The notes below the pieces were generated by a model. It did not search any database. It was not told where the DNA came from and was given only the letters and a program-made list of their open reading frames with translations. The translations under genes and the position numbers were made by a program. 22,283 nt of DNA from Flavobacteriales bacterium. GTDB taxonomy: Bacteria; Bacteroidota; Bacteroidia; Flavobacteriales; Flavobacteriaceae. The DNA lies in the NCBI GenBank assembly GCA_015494775.1, contig WGAP01000087.1:1-22283 (forward strand), given 5' to 3'. Of the stretch, positions 1-7,724 are shown piece after piece (the first letter of the stretch is position 1; the number at the start of each line of letters is the position of its first letter).

Positions 1-228
1 AAACCCGCCCTCCCCGAAGAAAGCTTTGTGGAAAAAGACGGCAAATGGTATGTTTTAATTTTGAAAAAGCAGGAAAAGGACAAATTCATCTTGGAACCCG
101 TGGAAGTGAAGCGTGGCGAAACTTATGAAGGATACACGGAATTGCTTTCGGACTTACCCGAAAATGCCCGGGTATTGACCTACGGCGCTTTTATGCTCCT
201 TGGGGAAGAAAGCGGACACGAAGATTAA
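1..228 (+). CDS. RND efflux periplasmic adaptor (HlyD/CzcB-like), C-terminal fragment
   Basis: The frame is open from the first base of the window, so only the last 75 residues of a longer protein are present. The piece begins LPEESFVEKDGKWYVLIL and continues with a glycine/glutamate-rich beta segment ending ENARVLTYGAFMLLGEESGHED. This is the membrane-proximal C-terminal pattern of periplasmic adaptor subunits of RND efflux pumps: a 'P.ES.V..dGk.yV.' strand, then the 'G..V.t.Ga..L' strand. Such proteins link the inner-membrane RND pump to an outer-membrane channel. The acidic, His-containing tail (GHED) would fit a metal-efflux CzcB/CusB-type member, but substrate cannot be read from this fragment. 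No pump or channel gene is in the window. A GTG at 28 is internal, not the start. I saw no terminator immediately downstream. Confidence 0.72.
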   Translation, partial: KPALPEESFVEKDGKWYVLILKKQEKDKFILEPVEVKRGETYEGYTELLSDLPENARVLTYGAFMLLGEESGHED

Positions 229-280
229 CCCGGTTTTAACTGCTGAGAAGAAATTACGTATAGTCCTAGATTTCAACCCC

Positions 281-426
281 GCGCCAGGGATGGGAGCGGT
301 TATGCGGCGTGGGGACGCGGCATGGTTTGCTGCCGGCGAGCAGGCTCCGAGGTATCGAGGAGACACCGCAGCCGGCCAATAGCAAACCGCCGCGGCCCGA
401 GCCGCATTTGAGCGGACAGCCCGGCG
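281..426 (+). ncRNA. Candidate structured RNA, copy A
   Basis: Copy A of a three-copy motif. The outer stem is CGCC (282-285), bulged A, GGG (287-289) with CCC (420-422) and GGCG (423-426). The inner stem is ATGCGG (302-307) with CCGCAT (402-407). Between them is an asymmetric internal loop whose strands, ATGGGAGCG and AGCGGACAG, are identical in all three copies. Beyond the inner stem is a variable arm in which GGTTTGCTGCCGGC pairs with a GCCGGCC...AGCAAACC segment. That arm also holds one GGCTCC...GGAGACA unit of the kind forming the arrays at 8011-8521. The inner-stem sequence differs in the other copies but still pairs. From memory this resembles the Flavo-1 RNA of Bacteroidota, but I could not test that. 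No promoter is obvious upstream. It lies between an efflux adaptor gene and thrS. Confidence 0.5.
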
Positions 427-676
427 GCAATGCGTGAGGAACGGCCGCCGCAAGCGTGCTCCGTCATCGCGAAGCGGAGGCCGTGGCCCCGCCGCGGCGC
501 GCGTCAGTGCGCCGGGCGGATGGCCGGACAAATCATTGGATGTCAATGGAAAGCCCCGCCCCGCGGCTTCGCCGCGGGGCGGGGCGCCGTCGAAATCGTT
601 CCAACGTCCGGCCATCCGCCGCGGGCATTCGCCCGCCGGCGGGGCCCCGAACGCAATGGCCGAGGCGCCCGAAAAA
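427..676. repeat. GC-rich nested inverted-repeat module and shared tail
   Basis: This fills the rest of the gap before thrS and has no credible gene. An outer perfect 15-bp inverted repeat, GGCGGATGGCCGGAC (521-535) with its complement at 606-620, encloses a perfect 15-bp stem, GCCCCGCCCCGCGGC (553-567) with 571-585, looped by TTC. The module ends in GGCGCCCGAAAAAT (663-676). The same tail, GGCGCCCGAAtAAA, recurs at 8741-8754 and, on the minus strand, at 7603-7615. A variant lies at 14855-14867. ORFs in several frames here follow from the high GC content and lack family resemblance. Confidence 0.7.
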
Positions 677-703
677 TATCCCCTTTCCCAGCACTTATTT
701 TGC

Positions 704-711
704 TATCTTTG
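704..711 (+). promoter_or_regulatory. Bacteroidota-type -7 promoter element for thrS operon
   Basis: TATCTTTG exactly matches the Bacteroidota -7 consensus TAnnTTTG and lies 23 bases before the thrS ATG. The -33 element is weak: only TTTCCC near 684-689 is at the right distance. This is likely the main promoter for thrS-infC-rpmI-rplT. The repeat tail GGCGCCCGAAAAAT ends 27 bases upstream, so the repeat directly borders the promoter. Confidence 0.6.
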
Positions 712-734
712 CACATCGGTAATAAACCTTGTGT

Positions 735-2699
735 ATGAGTGCATCCGAAATCCGTATCACCCTGCCCGACGGCTCGGTCAAAAAATTTCCCCGCGGCGTT
801 ACGCCCTACGAGGTGGCGCGTAGTATAAGCGAGGGATTGGCCCGCAAAGCCATTTCGGCATCCTTCGACGGACGCCAAATCGAAATGTCCACGCCGCTAA
901 CCCACGACGGCGCCCTGCGGCTTTTTACCTGGGAAGACGAGGAAGGCAAACAGGCCTTTTGGCACTCGTCGGCACACATTATGGCGCAGGCCATCAAAAA
1001 ACATTACCCCAAGGCCAAACTCACCATCGGACCGCCCATCGAAAACGGATTTTACTACGATATTGATTTCGGCGACGAAACCTTTACCGAAAAGGATTTT
1101 CCCAAAATCGAAAAAACCTTTATGGAAATCGCCCGGGGCAAGCACCCCTTCCGCATGCGCGAGGTGAGCAAAAACGAAGCCCTGGACTTTTACCGCAAAG
1201 AGAATAACCCTTACAAAATCGAACTTATCGAAAACCTGAACGACGGTGAAATCACCTTCTGCGACCACGACGACTTTACCGACCTGTGTCGCGGTGGACA
1301 CATTCCGCACACCGGACTGGTGAAGGCCTTCAAGATTATGAATGTGGCCGGTGCCTACTGGCGTGGTGATGAACATAATCCGCAGCTTTCACGCGTTTAC
1401 GGCATTTCGTTCCCCAAGCAAAAAATGCTGGACGAATACCTGCAAATGCTCGAAGAGGCCAAAAAACGCGACCACCGCAAGTTGGGTCGCGAATTGGAAA
1501 TTTTCGCCTTTTCGGAAAACGTGGGACAAGGGTTACCGCTATGGCTTCCCCGCGGCGCCAAGATGCGCGAGTTGCTCGAAGATTTCCTGAAAAAAGCCCA
1601 GAAAAAAGCCGGCTACCAGCAAGTGATAACACCGCATATCGGGCATAAAAAACTGTATGTAACTTCGGGCCACTACGAAAAATACGGAAAAGACAGTTTC
1701 CAACCCATCCACACGCCGCGCGAAGACGAGGAATTTCTGCTCAAACCGATGAACTGTCCGCACCACATCGAAATTTACAAAACCCGTCAGTGGAGCTATC
1801 GGGATTTGCCGGTGCGCTATGCCGAGTTCGGCACCGTTTATCGCTACGAGCAGAGCGGGGAATTGCACGGGCTAACCCGCGTGCGCGGCTTTACACAGGA
1901 CGATGCGCACATCTTTTGCACGCCCGGTCAACTGAAAGACGAATTCAAACGCGTCATCGATTTGGTGCTCTACGTGTTCGGGTCGTTGGGATTCGAAGAC
2001 TTTGAAGCGCAAATTTCGCTTCGCGACCCCGACGACAAGGAGAAATATATCGGCAGCGAGGAAAACTGGCAACGTGCCGAAGCGGCCATCAAGGAAGCGG
2101 CGGCCGAAAAAGGGCTCAAAACCCGCGTGGAATTGGGCGAAGCCGCCTTTTACGGGCCCAAACTTGATTTTATGGTCCGCGACGTGCTGGGCCGCAAATG
2201 GCAATTGGGCACCATTCAAGTGGACTACAATTTGCCCGAACGATTCGGTTTGGAATACAAAGGCCCCGACGGTCAAATGCACCGTCCGGTGATGATACAC
2301 CGCGCGCCTTTCGGCTCTATGGAACGCTTTACGGCTATCCTTTTGGAACACACCGGCGGTGATTTGCCGCTGTGGCTGGCCCCCGAGCAAGCCATCATTT
2401 TGCCCATCAGCGAGAAGTATCTTGCATTTGCCGAAAATGTTTTAAATTTGCTCGCAAATTCCGGCATCCGGGCCGATGTGGATCGCAGGGACGAACGTGT
2501 AGGAAAGAAAATCCGCGATGCCGAAACCCGCAAAATTCCTTATATGCTCATTGTGGGCGAAAAGGAACAACAGACCGGCACCGTATCGGTGCGACGACGC
2601 AAACAAGGCGACCTGGGCGCAATGCGCGTCGAAGAACTGATAAGCCGGATGCAGGAAGAACAAAAAAACGGAATCAAATCATTCGAACCCGAACCATAA
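735..2699 (+). CDS. thrS: Threonyl-tRNA synthetase
   Basis: Class II aminoacyl-tRNA synthetase that charges tRNA-Thr in the cytoplasm; 654 residues, the usual full length. Domains in order: TGS domain (about 1-65, beginning with the 'LPDGSVKKFPRGVTPYEVA' pattern), editing domain with the metal/editing motif HSSAHIMAQAI near residue 80 and the later CRGGHIPHTG, catalytic core with motif 2 (FGTVYRYEQSGELHGLTRVRGFTQDDAH) and motif 3 (HRAPFGSMERF), and an anticodon-binding domain (last 110 residues). The zinc ligand pattern MNCPHH is present. I chose ATG at 735; a TTG two codons earlier is less likely. The infC start follows the stop by 13 bases, matching the classic thrS-infC-rpmI-rplT order. 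No truncation or frameshift is seen. Confidence 0.97.
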   Translation: MSASEIRITLPDGSVKKFPRGVTPYEVARSISEGLARKAISASFDGRQIEMSTPLTHDGALRLFTWEDEEGKQAFWHSSAHIMAQAIKKHYPKAKLTIGPPIENGFYYDIDFGDETFTEKDFPKIEKTFMEIARGKHPFRMREVSKNEALDFYRKENNPYKIELIENLNDGEITFCDHDDFTDLCRGGHIPHTGLVKAFKIMNVAGAYWRGDEHNPQLSRVYGISFPKQKMLDEYLQMLEEAKKRDHRKLGRELEIFAFSENVGQGLPLWLPRGAKMRELLEDFLKKAQKKAGYQQVITPHIGHKKLYVTSGHYEKYGKDSFQPIHTPREDEEFLLKPMNCPHHIEIYKTRQWSYRDLPVRYAEFGTVYRYEQSGELHGLTRVRGFTQDDAHIFCTPGQLKDEFKRVIDLVLYVFGSLGFEDFEAQISLRDPDDKEKYIGSEENWQRAEAAIKEAAAEKGLKTRVELGEAAFYGPKLDFMVRDVLGRKWQLGTIQVDYNLPERFGLEYKGPDGQMHRPVMIHRAPFGSMERFTAILLEHTGGDLPLWLAPEQAIILPISEKYLAFAENVLNLLANSGIRADVDRRDERVGKKIRDAETRKIPYMLIVGEKEQQTGTVSVRRRKQGDLGAMRVEELISRMQEEQKNGIKSFEPEP

Positions 2700-2712
2700 A
2701 AATCTGACAGCC

Positions 2713-3282
2713 ATCGCAATCCGAAGACGTAGAAAAAAACGAGGTCCCGCACGGGTCATTAAGCAAAATCCCCACCGTATCAACAATGAAATAACCGCAC
2801 CGCAGGTGCGATTGGTGGGCGATAATGTGCAAATGGGCATTTACCCGCTACAAGAAGCCCTCAAAATCGCCGACGAACAAAACCTGGATTTGGTGGAAAT
2901 TTCTCCCAAAGCCGACCCACCGGTTTGCAAAATTCTGGACTACAAAAAATTCCTTTACGACCTGCGCAAAAAAGAAAAGGAAATCAAGAAAAACACCCAA
3001 AAGGTGGTGGTCAAGGAAATTCGTTTCGGTCCGCAAACCGACGAGCACGATTACGAGTTCAAGAAGAAATACGCCATCAAATTCCTGCAAGAGGGCAACA
3101 AGGTGAAGGCCTACGTGTTTTTCCGCGGGCGCTCGATTATCTACAAAGATCAGGGCGAATTGCTCCTGCTGCGTTTGGCCAAGGAATTGGAAGAATTAGG
3201 CAAGGTGGAACAACTGCCCAAAATGGAAGGCAAGAAAATGATTATGATCATGGCCCCGCTGTCGAAGAAAAAGAAAAATTAA
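2713..3282 (+). CDS. infC: Translation initiation factor IF-3 with rare ATC start codon
   Basis: IF-3 binds the 30S subunit, prevents early 50S joining and checks the start codon-initiator tRNA pairing. The open frame extends upstream of the first ATG/GTG/TTG candidate (GTG, 2806) and reads AIRRRRKKRG, then HRINNEITAPQVRLVGDN, the conserved IF-3 N-terminus (usually M-A-I-R-R-R-R or similar). The codon just before AIRRRR is ATC at 2713, so I place the start there, giving 189 residues. A rare AUU start in infC is established in E. coli, where IF-3 discrimination against it gives autoregulation. The N-domain ends near residue 100, followed by a lysine-rich linker and the C-domain with KEIRFGP and FFRGRSI. 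Starting at GTG 2806 would remove 31 conserved residues. No Shine-Dalgarno sequence is evident. Confidence 0.93.
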   Translation: MAIRRRRKKRGPARVIKQNPHRINNEITAPQVRLVGDNVQMGIYPLQEALKIADEQNLDLVEISPKADPPVCKILDYKKFLYDLRKKEKEIKKNTQKVVVKEIRFGPQTDEHDYEFKKKYAIKFLQEGNKVKAYVFFRGRSIIYKDQGELLLLRLAKELEELGKVEQLPKMEGKKMIMIMAPLSKKKKN

Positions 3283-3314
3283 TCATACGGATAAACCGAT
3301 AAAGACGAACGACT

Positions 3315-3512
3315 ATGCCGAAAATCAAGACCAAAGGAAGCGCCAAGAAACGGTTCAAACTCACCGGAACCGGAAAAATCAAGCGCAAACACGCTTACAA
3401 AAGTCACATCCTGACCAAAAAGTCCAAAAAGCGTAAATTGCGCCTAACGCACGCTACACTCGTTAGCGATGCGGACAAAAAAAACGTTCTTAAAATGCTG
3501 GGAATGAAATAA
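3315..3512 (+). CDS. rpmI: 50S ribosomal protein L35
   Basis: A 65-residue, very basic protein starting [24 protein letters not shown], the standard L35 N-terminus, followed by the [16 protein letters not shown] segment. It is a small late-assembly protein of the large ribosomal subunit. The length is typical. It lies 32 bases after infC and before rplT in the conserved infC-rpmI-rplT order, so it is co-transcribed from the promoter upstream of thrS or from an internal promoter that I do not see. Confidence 0.97.
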   Translation: MPKIKTKGSAKKRFKLTGTGKIKRKHAYKSHILTKKSKKRKLRLTHATLVSDADKKNVLKMLGMK

Positions 3513-3597
3513 ATCCCCGCACGGTTGAAAAACCATGGAACAGTGCACCCGTTAAGCGTTGCTCCGGCAACCGCCTGTTACAAAAAAACAAACAACT

Positions 3598-3945
3598 ATG
3601 CCTAGATCATTACATTCAGTAGCACGCAGACGACGCCGCAAGAAAATCATGAAAATGGCCAAGGGCTATTTCGGAGCGCGGCATACACAGTACACGGTGG
3701 CCAAAAACGCCGTGGAGAAAGGATTGCTCTATGCTTATAGAGATCGCAAACAAAAGAAACGTAATTTCCGTCGCTTGTGGATCACGCGCATCAATGCGGG
3801 CGCCCGCCGGCACGGATTGAGTTATTCCCAATTCATGGGCTTGATTCACAAAAACGGCATCGAACTCAACCGTAAGGTTTTGGCCGACCTGGCCATGAAC
3901 CATCCCGAGGCTTTCGAAGCCATTGTAAAGAAAATCAAGGGATAA
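3598..3945 (+). CDS. rplT: 50S ribosomal protein L20
   Basis: A 115-residue protein beginning [23 protein letters not shown], the L20 basic N-terminal tail, followed by the globular part with [11 protein letters not shown] and [19 protein letters not shown]20 binds 23S rRNA early in 50S assembly. An in-frame alternative start 39 bases upstream would add 13 residues absent from the family, so the ATG at 3598 is preferred. The 85-base gap after rpmI shows no gene. In some bacteria L20 represses its own operon through the mRNA, but no specific leader structure was recognised here. A terminator follows at 3972. Confidence 0.96.
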   Translation: MPRSLHSVARRRRRKKIMKMAKGYFGARHTQYTVAKNAVEKGLLYAYRDRKQKKRNFRRLWITRINAGARRHGLSYSQFMGLIHKNGIELNRKVLADLAMNHPEAFEAIVKKIKG

Positions 3946-3971
3946 ACAAAACCAAAGGTGCTATCCGTATG

Positions 3972-4007
3972 AAATCCGTCGTGCCCGTTGCGCGGCGGAT
4001 TTTTTTA
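3972..4007 (+). terminator. Rho-independent terminator after rplT
   Basis: The segment AAATCCGTCGTGC (3972-3984) pairs with GCGCGGCGGATTT (3990-4002) through a short CCGTT loop, 13 pairs including G-T wobbles. Seven T residues (4000-4006) overlap the end of the stem and follow it. It lies 26 bases after the L20 stop and closes the thrS-infC-rpmI-rplT operon. Confidence 0.85.
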
Positions 4008-4141
4008 TAGTTCCCACATGGTTTGTAATGTGCGGAAAACAGATACACAAACCGGTGCGCCCCGAAAAAAAACAAAAAATGCCATTTGCCCGAAAAATAC
4101 TAAATTGAACCGCAAAACGTTATAGCCACATACCCGCGCGT

Positions 4142-6718
4142 ATGAAGCGATTGTATTTCCTTGTGCTGACATTGGCCGTGGTGGCGGGCGCTTGTTCCAC
4201 CCGCAAACCCTCGGTGCTTTCCAACAATTATCACGCCCTTACGGCCCGTTACAACGTGCTTTTCAACGGCAACGAGGCCCTGCAAAAGGGTGTGGACGAA
4301 CTGCGTCGCAAGTCCGAGGAAGATTTTTATCGCGAATTCCCACTCGAAGGCATCGAATTCAACGACAAGGTGTTGGCGCCCGGTCAGTCGCGTTCGCAAG
4401 ACATTCAAAAAGCCGAGGAAAAAGCCGCCAAGGCCGTGCAAAAACACAGTATCGAATACCGCGGCGTGGAATACAACCGCGAAATGGATCGCGCCTTTTT
4501 GCTGCTGGGCGAAGGGCGCTACTACGACCAACGCTACCTGGCCGCCCTGGACGCCTTCAACTACGCATTGACCAATTTCTACGACAGCGATTTACGCAAC
4601 GAACTGCGACTCTGGCGGGCCAAAACCCGCCTGCGTATGGGCCAAAAAGGACTGGCCCGCCGCGAACTGGCCACCGTGATCAATGCCGAACCCAAGCGCT
4701 CCGACACCCGCGCCCTGGCCTATGCCTTTATGAGTGAAAGCTTGCGCGGCGACACCCTCCGGGAGCCCGTGGGCGTATGGCTCAGCCGGGCGGCACGTGC
4801 GGCACGTTCGCGCCGACTCAAAATCCGCTTGGCCTACAAAGCCGCGCAGGTTTGGGAAAAACTGGGCCGTAAAGATTCGGCCGTGGCCATGACCGACCTT
4901 ATCCTCAAACGCCGCGACCCGGAATATTTTTACCTCAAAACCCTGTGGTATCGTATGCACCTGACGCGCCAAGACACGACGCTACAACCCAAATACATCA
5001 AACGACTCAACAGTTACTTCAAAAATTATTACTTCCACCGCTATTATCCCGACATTCATTTCCGGCTGGGTGAGATTTACGAAACCCGCGGCGACACCGC
5101 CTTGGCCGTTAAGCATTACGGCGCCGCGACGGCTTCGCCGGTCAAAAGTTTGCAACGGCTGGCCTACACCAAACTGGCCGACATTTATTGGGACCGTTCC
5201 GACTACGTGAATGCCGGCGCTTATTTGGACAGTTTGCTCAGCGTAACCGACAAGGACAAGCTGGAATACCTGCTTATCAGTCAGCGGCGGCGCAGCATCG
5301 ACCAAATCGTGCATTGGGAAAAGCTCATCCGGCGCAACGACAGTTTGATCGCCCTTTCGCGCTTGGACACGGCCGAACAGCGCCGGCGCATTGAGGCCTA
5401 CATCCGCCGCTTGCAGGCCGAAGAAGCGGCCCGTGCACGCAAGCGCCTGCAAGCCGCACAACAAGGCGAGGGCGAAGCGGCGGGAAATTTTTATTTCTAC
5501 AACCAAAAACAAGTGGCCACAGGCAAGGAACAATTCCGCCGGCAATGGGGCAACCGCCAACTGGAAGACCTGTGGCGATTGACCAACAAATACGGCCACA
5601 TCGAGGAAGAAGAAGCGGAGGAGGAACCAAGCAACGAGAAAGAAAACACCGCGCAACAGGCCCAAACCCGTGGCTTGCCCGACAAGTATTCGCCCGAATA
5701 TTATCTGCGCCAAATTCCGCGCACCGAAGCTCAGCGCGATTCGCTGCGGCGCCAAATCCTGCAAGCCCATTTGTATCTCGGGCTCAATTATGCCGACGAC
5801 AAATTGAAGGAATACGGATTGGCCCGTGCCCATCTGCAAAAAGTACTCAACGGCCGTCCCGACGACGAAATGCGTAGCCGCGCCTGGTATTTGCTTTACA
5901 AAATCGCCAAGCGCCAACACCGTGAAGACGAGGCCGAACGCTATGCCGCCCTGCTGCGCAAAAACTATCCCGACAGTCCCTACACACAATACATCTTGCA
6001 TCCCGACAGTTTTGCGGACAGTTCGTCCAAACAGTTCTATGCCGATTTTATGCAAGCATACCATTTGTTCCAATCGGGCGAATGGACGCGGGCCCGCAAA
6101 ATGACCGGCCGTTTGATTACCCGTTATGCCAACCATCCCGAATTGGCCAAGTTGTATTTGCTCCTGGCCCGCATTCTGGGTAAAACATCCGGCATTGACG
6201 CCTACATCCAAACCTTGCAAAAGGTGGAAAAAACCTTTGCCGGAAGTCCCTATGCCAAACAAGCCGCCGAGGAACGCAAAAAATTGGAAACACTCAAAAA
6301 CCGCTACGGGCCCGAACATCCCGAACAATACCCGTTTTTCCTGGTCTTTCGCATTCCGCGCGGCGACACTTTGGCCGTCAAGTCCATCGAGAAATGCCTG
6401 GCATCCATTTACCGGGAAACCCAATCACATCCGCGAAAAATCTTTACCGACCAATACGACGACGGCACCGGTTTTGTGGTGGTGCACGACTTCCTGAGCC
6501 GCACGTCGGCCGAGTTTATCCTGCAAAAAATGCGGGAAAAACACTGCACCGTGCCGCCCAACTTTATCATTTCACGGGGAAATTACATACATTTGCAATT
6601 AACCAAACAGATAAACAACTCCGGCTATGTTCGCAAAAAACGAGAAGAAAACGACCAACAACGGCACGGGATCCAAACAACCCAACCGACTGGGACTAAG
6701 CACAAAACTGAGCGGTGA
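4142..6718 (+). CDS. sprE: SprE/PorW-family T9SS and gliding-motility lipoprotein
   Basis: An 858-residue protein with an N-terminal lipoprotein signal (MKRLYFLVLTLAVVAGAC; lipid-attachment Cys18), then the family's 'STRKPSVLSNNYHALTARYNVLFNGNEAL' type beginning. It is rich in helical TPR-like segments (near 150-400 and 560-700), with a charged low-complexity stretch (EEEEAEEEP, near 490-500). The C-terminal domain (HPEQYPFFLVFRIP to NFIISRGNYIHLQL) matches the end I recall for SprE/PorW proteins, which support type IX secretion and gliding in Bacteroidota. Family proteins usually end shortly after this point. Here the frame runs about 35 residues further as a charged, glutamine-rich tail encoded inside the next gene (92-base overlap), so the native stop may have been lost. 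The T9SS cargo at 19067 is a plausible client of the same system. Confidence 0.85.
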   Translation: MKRLYFLVLTLAVVAGACSTRKPSVLSNNYHALTARYNVLFNGNEALQKGVDELRRKSEEDFYREFPLEGIEFNDKVLAPGQSRSQDIQKAEEKAAKAVQKHSIEYRGVEYNREMDRAFLLLGEGRYYDQRYLAALDAFNYALTNFYDSDLRNELRLWRAKTRLRMGQKGLARRELATVINAEPKRSDTRALAYAFMSESLRGDTLREPVGVWLSRAARAARSRRLKIRLAYKAAQVWEKLGRKDSAVAMTDLILKRRDPEYFYLKTLWYRMHLTRQDTTLQPKYIKRLNSYFKNYYFHRYYPDIHFRLGEIYETRGDTALAVKHYGAATASPVKSLQRLAYTKLADIYWDRSDYVNAGAYLDSLLSVTDKDKLEYLLISQRRRSIDQIVHWEKLIRRNDSLIALSRLDTAEQRRRIEAYIRRLQAEEAARARKRLQAAQQGEGEAAGNFYFYNQKQVATGKEQFRRQWGNRQLEDLWRLTNKYGHIEEEEAEEEPSNEKENTAQQAQTRGLPDKYSPEYYLRQIPRTEAQRDSLRRQILQAHLYLGLNYADDKLKEYGLARAHLQKVLNGRPDDEMRSRAWYLLYKIAKRQHREDEAERYAALLRKNYPDSPYTQYILHPDSFADSSSKQFYADFMQAYHLFQSGEWTRARKMTGRLITRYANHPELAKLYLLLARILGKTSGIDAYIQTLQKVEKTFAGSPYAKQAAEERKKLETLKNRYGPEHPEQYPFFLVFRIPRGDTLAVKSIEKCLASIYRETQSHPRKIFTDQYDDGTGFVVVHDFLSRTSAEFILQKMREKHCTVPPNFIISRGNYIHLQLTKQINNSGYVRKKREENDQQRHGIQTTQPTGTKHKTER

Positions 6719-7031
6719 TATTCATTCCGAAGAGGATTTTCGCATCGACGGCAGTTTTGAAGGCACATTGATCACCACCGGCAAGTTGGTGGTGGGCGAA
6801 AAAGGCGTGCTCAACGGCACGGTCAAGGTGGGCAATGCCGAGGTGTTGGGCGTGGTAACGGGCGATTTGGAAGTCAAGGATTTGCTGAGCATCAAAAAAA
6901 CCGCCCGTATCGAAGGCAATGTAAAGACCAAAAAATTATCGGTGGAACCGGGCGCCGTGTTCAATGCCACCTGCGAAATGCAAGGGGCCAAAACCAACCA
7001 AGCCGCACCGGCCGCCGCCGCCAAAAAATAA
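6627..7031 (+). CDS. Bactofilin (polymer-forming cytoskeletal protein)
   Basis: A 134-residue protein with a short charged N-terminus (MFAKNEKKTTNN), then the bactofilin/DUF583 beta-helix from about residue 24 to 118. Repeating turns include ISxxxDFRIDGSFEGTL-like, GKLVVGEKGVLNGTVKVGNAEVLG and LLSIKKTARIEGNVKTKKLSVEPGA. An Ala/Lys tail follows. Bactofilins assemble without nucleotides into membrane-associated filaments that organise cell-wall or polar structures. The ATG at 6627 lies inside the 3' end of sprE, and the AtpZ-like frame begins inside its 3' end, so translation is probably coupled. I recall the order sprE - bactofilin - AtpZ from other Bacteroidota. Confidence 0.9.
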   Translation: MFAKNEKKTTNNGTGSKQPNRLGLSTKLSGDIHSEEDFRIDGSFEGTLITTGKLVVGEKGVLNGTVKVGNAEVLGVVTGDLEVKDLLSIKKTARIEGNVKTKKLSVEPGAVFNATCEMQGAKTNQAAPAAAAKK

Positions 7032-7254
7032 TTCCGTTCCCCTGAAAGCCGCGGGAAAAATAGTAATCTTTTCGTCGATGGTGTTCGAAATGGGACTTAT
7101 CATCGGCGTTTTTGTTTACGCCGGTAACCGCTTGGACGAACATTACCGGATGCCGACGCCCTGGTTTACGGTGGGTTTGGCCTTGGCGGGCGTGGGCATA
7201 GCCCTTTATACGGTACTCAAACAAATCCTGCGATGGCAAAAACGCAACGCTTAG
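6964..7254 (+). CDS. AtpZ/AtpI-like F0F1 ATP synthase accessory membrane protein (start uncertain)
   Basis: Two predicted membrane helices: IVIFSSMVFEMGLIIGVFVYAG and a second from WFTVGLALAGVGIALYTVL. The intervening GNRLDEHYRMPTPW is the AtpZ/AtpI hallmark (G..LDe.......P). These small proteins precede F0 genes and assist c-ring assembly or ion transport. The start is unresolved. The ATG at 6964 gives 96 residues but overlaps bactofilin by 68 bases and adds an unlikely Pro/Lys-rich leader. The ATG at 7078 cuts into the first helix. A non-ATG start near 7040 is possible. It overlaps the next gene by 22 bases. No atpB or other F0/F1 gene follows; the order is broken by the repeat cluster at 7599. 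Confidence 0.75.
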   Translation: MPPAKCKGPKPTKPHRPPPPKNNSVPLKAAGKIVIFSSMVFEMGLIIGVFVYAGNRLDEHYRMPTPWFTVGLALAGVGIALYTVLKQILRWQKRNA

Positions 7255-7598
7255 CCCTGCTGTGGCCGGTATGGGCGGCCGCGGGCTACGGCCTTTTGCG
7301 TCTTGTCTATCACGGGCAGGCGGATTTTCCCGGTCTGTGGATTTGGTTGTTTCATGCGGGATGGAGTTTGCTTTTCCTACTGAGTTTATTCGTAATGCTA
7401 CGCTACAAGCCCGCCCGTGTGGGTTTTTTGTTTTTGGGCTGGACGGCGGTCAAGCTCATTCTTTCGGGGGCTTTTGCCCTTTGGGCATCGCTCGGGGGTT
7501 TGGATTCGCCGGTGCGCTTTGCCACGTCATTTATGTTGCTTTACCTTTGGTTTACGTTCTATGAATGGCTGCTTAACGTGCAGGCCATAAAGGATTGA
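7233..7598 (+). CDS. Small four-helix membrane protein (DUF6168-like)
   Basis: 121 residues with four hydrophobic segments (near 7-25, 33-56, 66-88 and 95-115), basic near the N-terminus and after the second segment (MLRYKPARVG). The pattern RVGFLFLGWTAVKLILSGAFAL followed by FATSFMLLYLWFTFYEWLLNVQ resembles the DUF6168 proteins that sit between atpZ and atpB in many Bacteroidota, as I recall. The assignment is by pattern and position, not by a motif with known function. It overlaps the AtpZ-like gene by 22 bases, so translation is probably coupled. The TGA is followed at once by a T-run and the inverted repeat cluster. atpB is not present downstream. Confidence 0.7.
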   Translation: MAKTQRLALLWPVWAAAGYGLLRLVYHGQADFPGLWIWLFHAGWSLLFLLSLFVMLRYKPARVGFLFLGWTAVKLILSGAFALWASLGGLDSPVRFATSFMLLYLWFTFYEWLLNVQAIKD

Positions 7599-7724
7599 TT
7601 TTTTTATTCGGGCGCCCGGCGCTCGGGTTCGTGGCCCCGCCGGCGGGCGAACGCCCGCGCGGCTTGCCTTCGGCAATCCGCCGGCGCCTTCGGCGCCGCG
7701 GCGGGGCCACGAACCTGAGCGCCG
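7599..7724. repeat. Four-way-junction palindrome with shared tail
   Basis: It starts directly after the TGA at 7598. A 25-bp inverted repeat with one G-T wobble, 7618-7642 (GGCGCTCGGGTTCG...) against 7699-7723, encloses three consecutive small hairpins: GCGGGCG-AA-CGCCCGC, TTGCC-TTC-GGCAA and CGGCGCC-TTC-GGCGCCG. A single strand would fold as a four-way junction. On the minus strand it is the 3' module of candidate RNA copy B and ends with the tail GGCGCCCGAATAAA. Confidence 0.75.

Noticed and set aside
1..228. One split efflux locus joining the two RND adaptor fragments at the window ends
   Set aside because: They lie on opposite strands 22 kb apart, both are C-terminal ends, and their sequences differ, so they are two separate genes.
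2806..3282. GTG at 2806 as the infC start
   Set aside because: It would delete the conserved IF-3 N-terminal segment that is intact upstream in the same frame.
4085..4108. Promoter for sprE (TTTG ... TAAATTGA)
   Set aside because: The -7 match has two mismatches and the spacing of 12 bases is too short to support a call.
4982..6424. 480-codon antisense frame within sprE
   Set aside because: It is a shadow of the sprE codon pattern; it has no recognisable domain, and sprE is clearly the real gene.
7599..7616. Rho-independent terminators formed by the repeat edges at 7599, 14067 and 14861
   Set aside because: Reading from the genes, the T-run comes before the hairpin rather than after it, so they do not match the canonical form on either strand.
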